From JAKPQD01 sp029572965 (GTDB lineage: Bacteria > Bacteroidota > Bacteroidia > Bacteroidales > DTGW01), in the NCBI GenBank assembly GCA_035374585.1, contig DAOSPF010000010.1:1-64000 (forward strand): a DNA stretch of 64,000 nucleotides, read 5' to 3'. Made by a program: the position numbers and the translations under genes. Shown piece after piece: positions 62,300-64,000 of the stretch; the stretch's first letter is position 1; each line of letters opens with the position of its first letter. The notes below the pieces were generated by a model. It did not search any database and was not told the origin of the DNA. It saw nothing but the letters and a program-made list of their open reading frames with translations.

Positions 62300-64000
62300 T
62301 TAAAACATTATTACTGATTTTTTTTCTCGTCCGTTCATCACTATTTTCAAAGGCTTTGCAAATTGTACATGTTTAAAATAGTTAGTTTTATGGATTACTT
62401 TTTGCTTGTTAAGTATTTTCCACTGTATAAATTCAGAAAGAGAAGTGTCGTGCACAGAAAAATACCCAATATTCATAGAAGTTACGTTATGAAAAAAATG
62501 AGATCCTAAAGATGAATCAAGCGGGAAATTACTCAGGCTGATTTCTACAATCACTTTTGCATTAGAGATTTGTCCCCAGACTACAGGAATGCCAAGAAAT
62601 TGGTCTTGAGTGCCCCAACGTCCCGGACCGATAAGAATATACTGCCGGTCGTTTTTTTGCATCATATTGTTCAAATGTTCAATTTCTTTGACCATTTCCA
62701 ATGTTTTGAGCCGGTCAAATTTTGCCACATCAACGTATATTACATCGCGAATATTGTTAATTACCCCATTGCCAAGGCTTGACTCGGTATATAATATGGT
62801 ATTTTCTTTGTTTATTTCGTCAAAATCAAAATTATGGTTGAACTGGCTACCTACAAGTGGTTTGATTTGCAGCAGATAAAAAGAGGGCAGACCGTTGGCC
62901 GAAGGGGTTAAATCAACAGCATATTCTATTTCGACCGGACAACCTTGAGCTTCTTTGATAGTGTTGAGTAAAACGTCAATAAGCTGGGCAAGAGGGATGT
63001 AGTTGTATTTTAAAATATTGGCAAAATTTACAATACGAGGACCGGGAGAGTTGATGCCGGTTTCAATACGATCATTATCAGGGTTATAAACAGAAGCACA
63101 ATGTTTCAGTGTTCCATCTTTTTCAGCTACACTAATATCAAGCAATGCAAGAGGTGCCATTTCTCCATCTTCAATGTAATTGATGTTTTTCTTGGACATA
63201 TCTACTGCTAAGAAGTTTACCTGTGTACTATTGAGCAGGTCTTTTCGAGTAAAAATTTCTATTTTCGGGTACTTTGGCGAGAAGCGAAATGACTTTCCTC
63301 CGCCAACAACATAATTGCCAAGGCCAACAGCAGCAACCGCAAACCCCTCTTCGGGTTTCATGTGGGCAACCGGATAATAGTTGTATGATTGGGCTGTACC
63401 GCTAATGTGAGGGTAGTAATAATTGCCGTATTGATTCCCGACCAGTTCCTGCAACACAACAGCCATACGTTCTTCTTCAACTTTATGATGTATCGCCTTA
63501 AAGTAGGAACGTGAATGGTCTGAATAAATAGATGCAAATACCAGTTTTATAGCCTTTGTAAGGTGGTCAAGGTTAATTTTTTTATTTTTACTATTATTAA
63601 GTACAATAAAGGTGTCAAAAACCCCGGCAAATGGCTGAGATAATGAATCTTCGGAGATACTTGACGAACGTACAGCAATAGGTTTGTTTATCCGCGAAAT
63701 AAAATGTTCCAGCTTGCGCATTAAGCCATGTGAGAGGTGGGCATGAAGAAAATGATGTTTTATTTCCTCATACGAAATATTGGCATTGAAAATTTTGTCG
63801 TACAAATGGTTACGTTCCATGAAACTTTCAAATTCCTCAACTCCAATAATAGCAGTAACAGGAGTTCGGATATTTATTTCTTTGTTAAATGCCGAAAAAT
63901 CGAGGTTATGTATCAATGTATTGATAAAAGCCAGTCCCCGTCCTTTTCCTCCCAAAGAACCATTGGCCAACAAATAAATATTTTTTTCGTCAATGATGCT
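62300..64000 (-). CDS. PEP/pyruvate-binding (PPDK-N-like) protein, 5' end beyond the window
   Basis: At least 566 residues; the frame is open to the window edge. The ATP-grasp-like pyruvate/phosphate dikinase N-terminal domain is visible: NGSLGGKGRGLAFINTL, then IAVRSSSISEDSLSQPFAGVFDTF (the P-loop-like VRSSS...GxF region) and VVLQELVGNQYGNYYYP. A second part has FYLLQIKPLV, LIGPGRWGT and ends NGREKKSVIMF. Such large proteins in Bacteroidota resemble PEP synthase but lack its swivelling His and PEP domains, and their N-terminus often carries a receiver-like domain. Its coupling with the degenerate regulator gene suggests a signalling role. Confidence 0.88.
   Translation of the reverse strand, partial: SIIDEKNIYLLANGSLGGKGRGLAFINTLIHNLDFSAFNKEINIRTPVTAIIGVEEFESFMERNHLYDKIFNANISYEEIKHHFLHAHLSHGLMRKLEHFISRINKPIAVRSSSISEDSLSQPFAGVFDTFIVLNNSKNKKINLDHLTKAIKLVFASIYSDHSRSYFKAIHHKVEEERMAVVLQELVGNQYGNYYYPHISGTAQSYNYYPVAHMKPEEGFAVAAVGLGNYVVGGGKSFRFSPKYPKIEIFTRKDLLNSTQVNFLAVDMSKKNINYIEDGEMAPLALLDISVAEKDGTLKHCASVYNPDNDRIETGINSPGPRIVNFANILKYNYIPLAQLIDVLLNTIKEAQGCPVEIEYAVDLTPSANGLPSFYLLQIKPLVGSQFNHNFDFDEINKENTILYTESSLGNGVINNIRDVIYVDVAKFDRLKTLEMVKEIEHLNNMMQKNDRQYILIGPGRWGTQDQFLGIPVVWGQISNAKVIVEISLSNFPLDSSLGSHFFHNVTSMNIGYFSVHDTSLSEFIQWKILNKQKVIHKTNYFKHVQFAKPLKIVMNGREKKSVIMF

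Overview
The window looks like the chromosome of an anaerobic, fermentative Bacteroidota (Bacteroidales-like) bacterium. The evidence is a tmRNA with the Bacteroidota-type tag GENNFALAA, promoters of the TTTG / TAnnTTTG type, a T9SS type-B (gliding-motility-associated) C-terminal domain, a PorE-like OmpA protein, many secreted PKD/Ig-like proteins, lipid A synthesis, and an electron-bifurcating [FeFe] hydrogenase. A 100-N gap (41515-41614) and a 10-N gap (44457-44466) show that it is a draft scaffold.

Layout. 1-6700 is an accessory, scarred region. It holds a XylF-like lipoprotein, a DUF2279 protein, a GNAT enzyme, an MNT nucleotidyltransferase with a beheaded HEPN partner, an orphan Phd antitoxin, an XRE/antitoxin/VapC cassette, and paired-palindrome REP repeats next to the remnant of a REP-associated (Y1/IS200-like) transposase. 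6704-9606 holds tRNA-Pro(GGG) with a broken partial copy, and the DUF4130 / radical-SAM putative DNA-repair pair split by a nested-hairpin repeat. 9853-15625 is a co-directional housekeeping and envelope run: trxB, DUF2520, a KdsC-like phosphatase, UbiA, lpxB, SpoIID. A large cytoplasmic hybrid histidine kinase faces it.

18366-26865 is one operon: DRTGG, HATPase, H-cluster-like protein, DRTGG, PHP, HATPase, then a [2Fe-2S] protein and HydB-HydA-HydC. HydABC should oxidise NADH and reduced ferredoxin together to make H2. The upstream genes look like a dedicated redox or H2 signalling module, including an H-domain protein that lacks the proton-relay cysteine. Then come tpiA, a small unknown protein, the PorE-like OmpA/SPOR protein, a nitroreductase, an EEP nuclease/phosphatase, a beta-helix lipoprotein, a peptide-binding lipoprotein and a degenerate trypsin-like protein.

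37597-53444 (minus strand) is a surface-protein locus. A giant protein of about 3580 residues is built of four W-module/beta-helix/FPxG units followed by Ig/PKD domains, and has no visible sorting domain. It is followed by six smaller secreted proteins. Five of them share a PKD-like N-terminal domain, and the last carries the only T9SS type-B sorting domain of the locus. 54220-64000 holds ssrA, clpP, an MBL protein, OsmC, metY, two small unknown proteins, gdhA, a response regulator lacking the phospho-acceptor Asp, and a truncated PEP/pyruvate-binding protein at the edge. Several distinct MITE-like inverted-repeat elements sit in the intergenic spaces.
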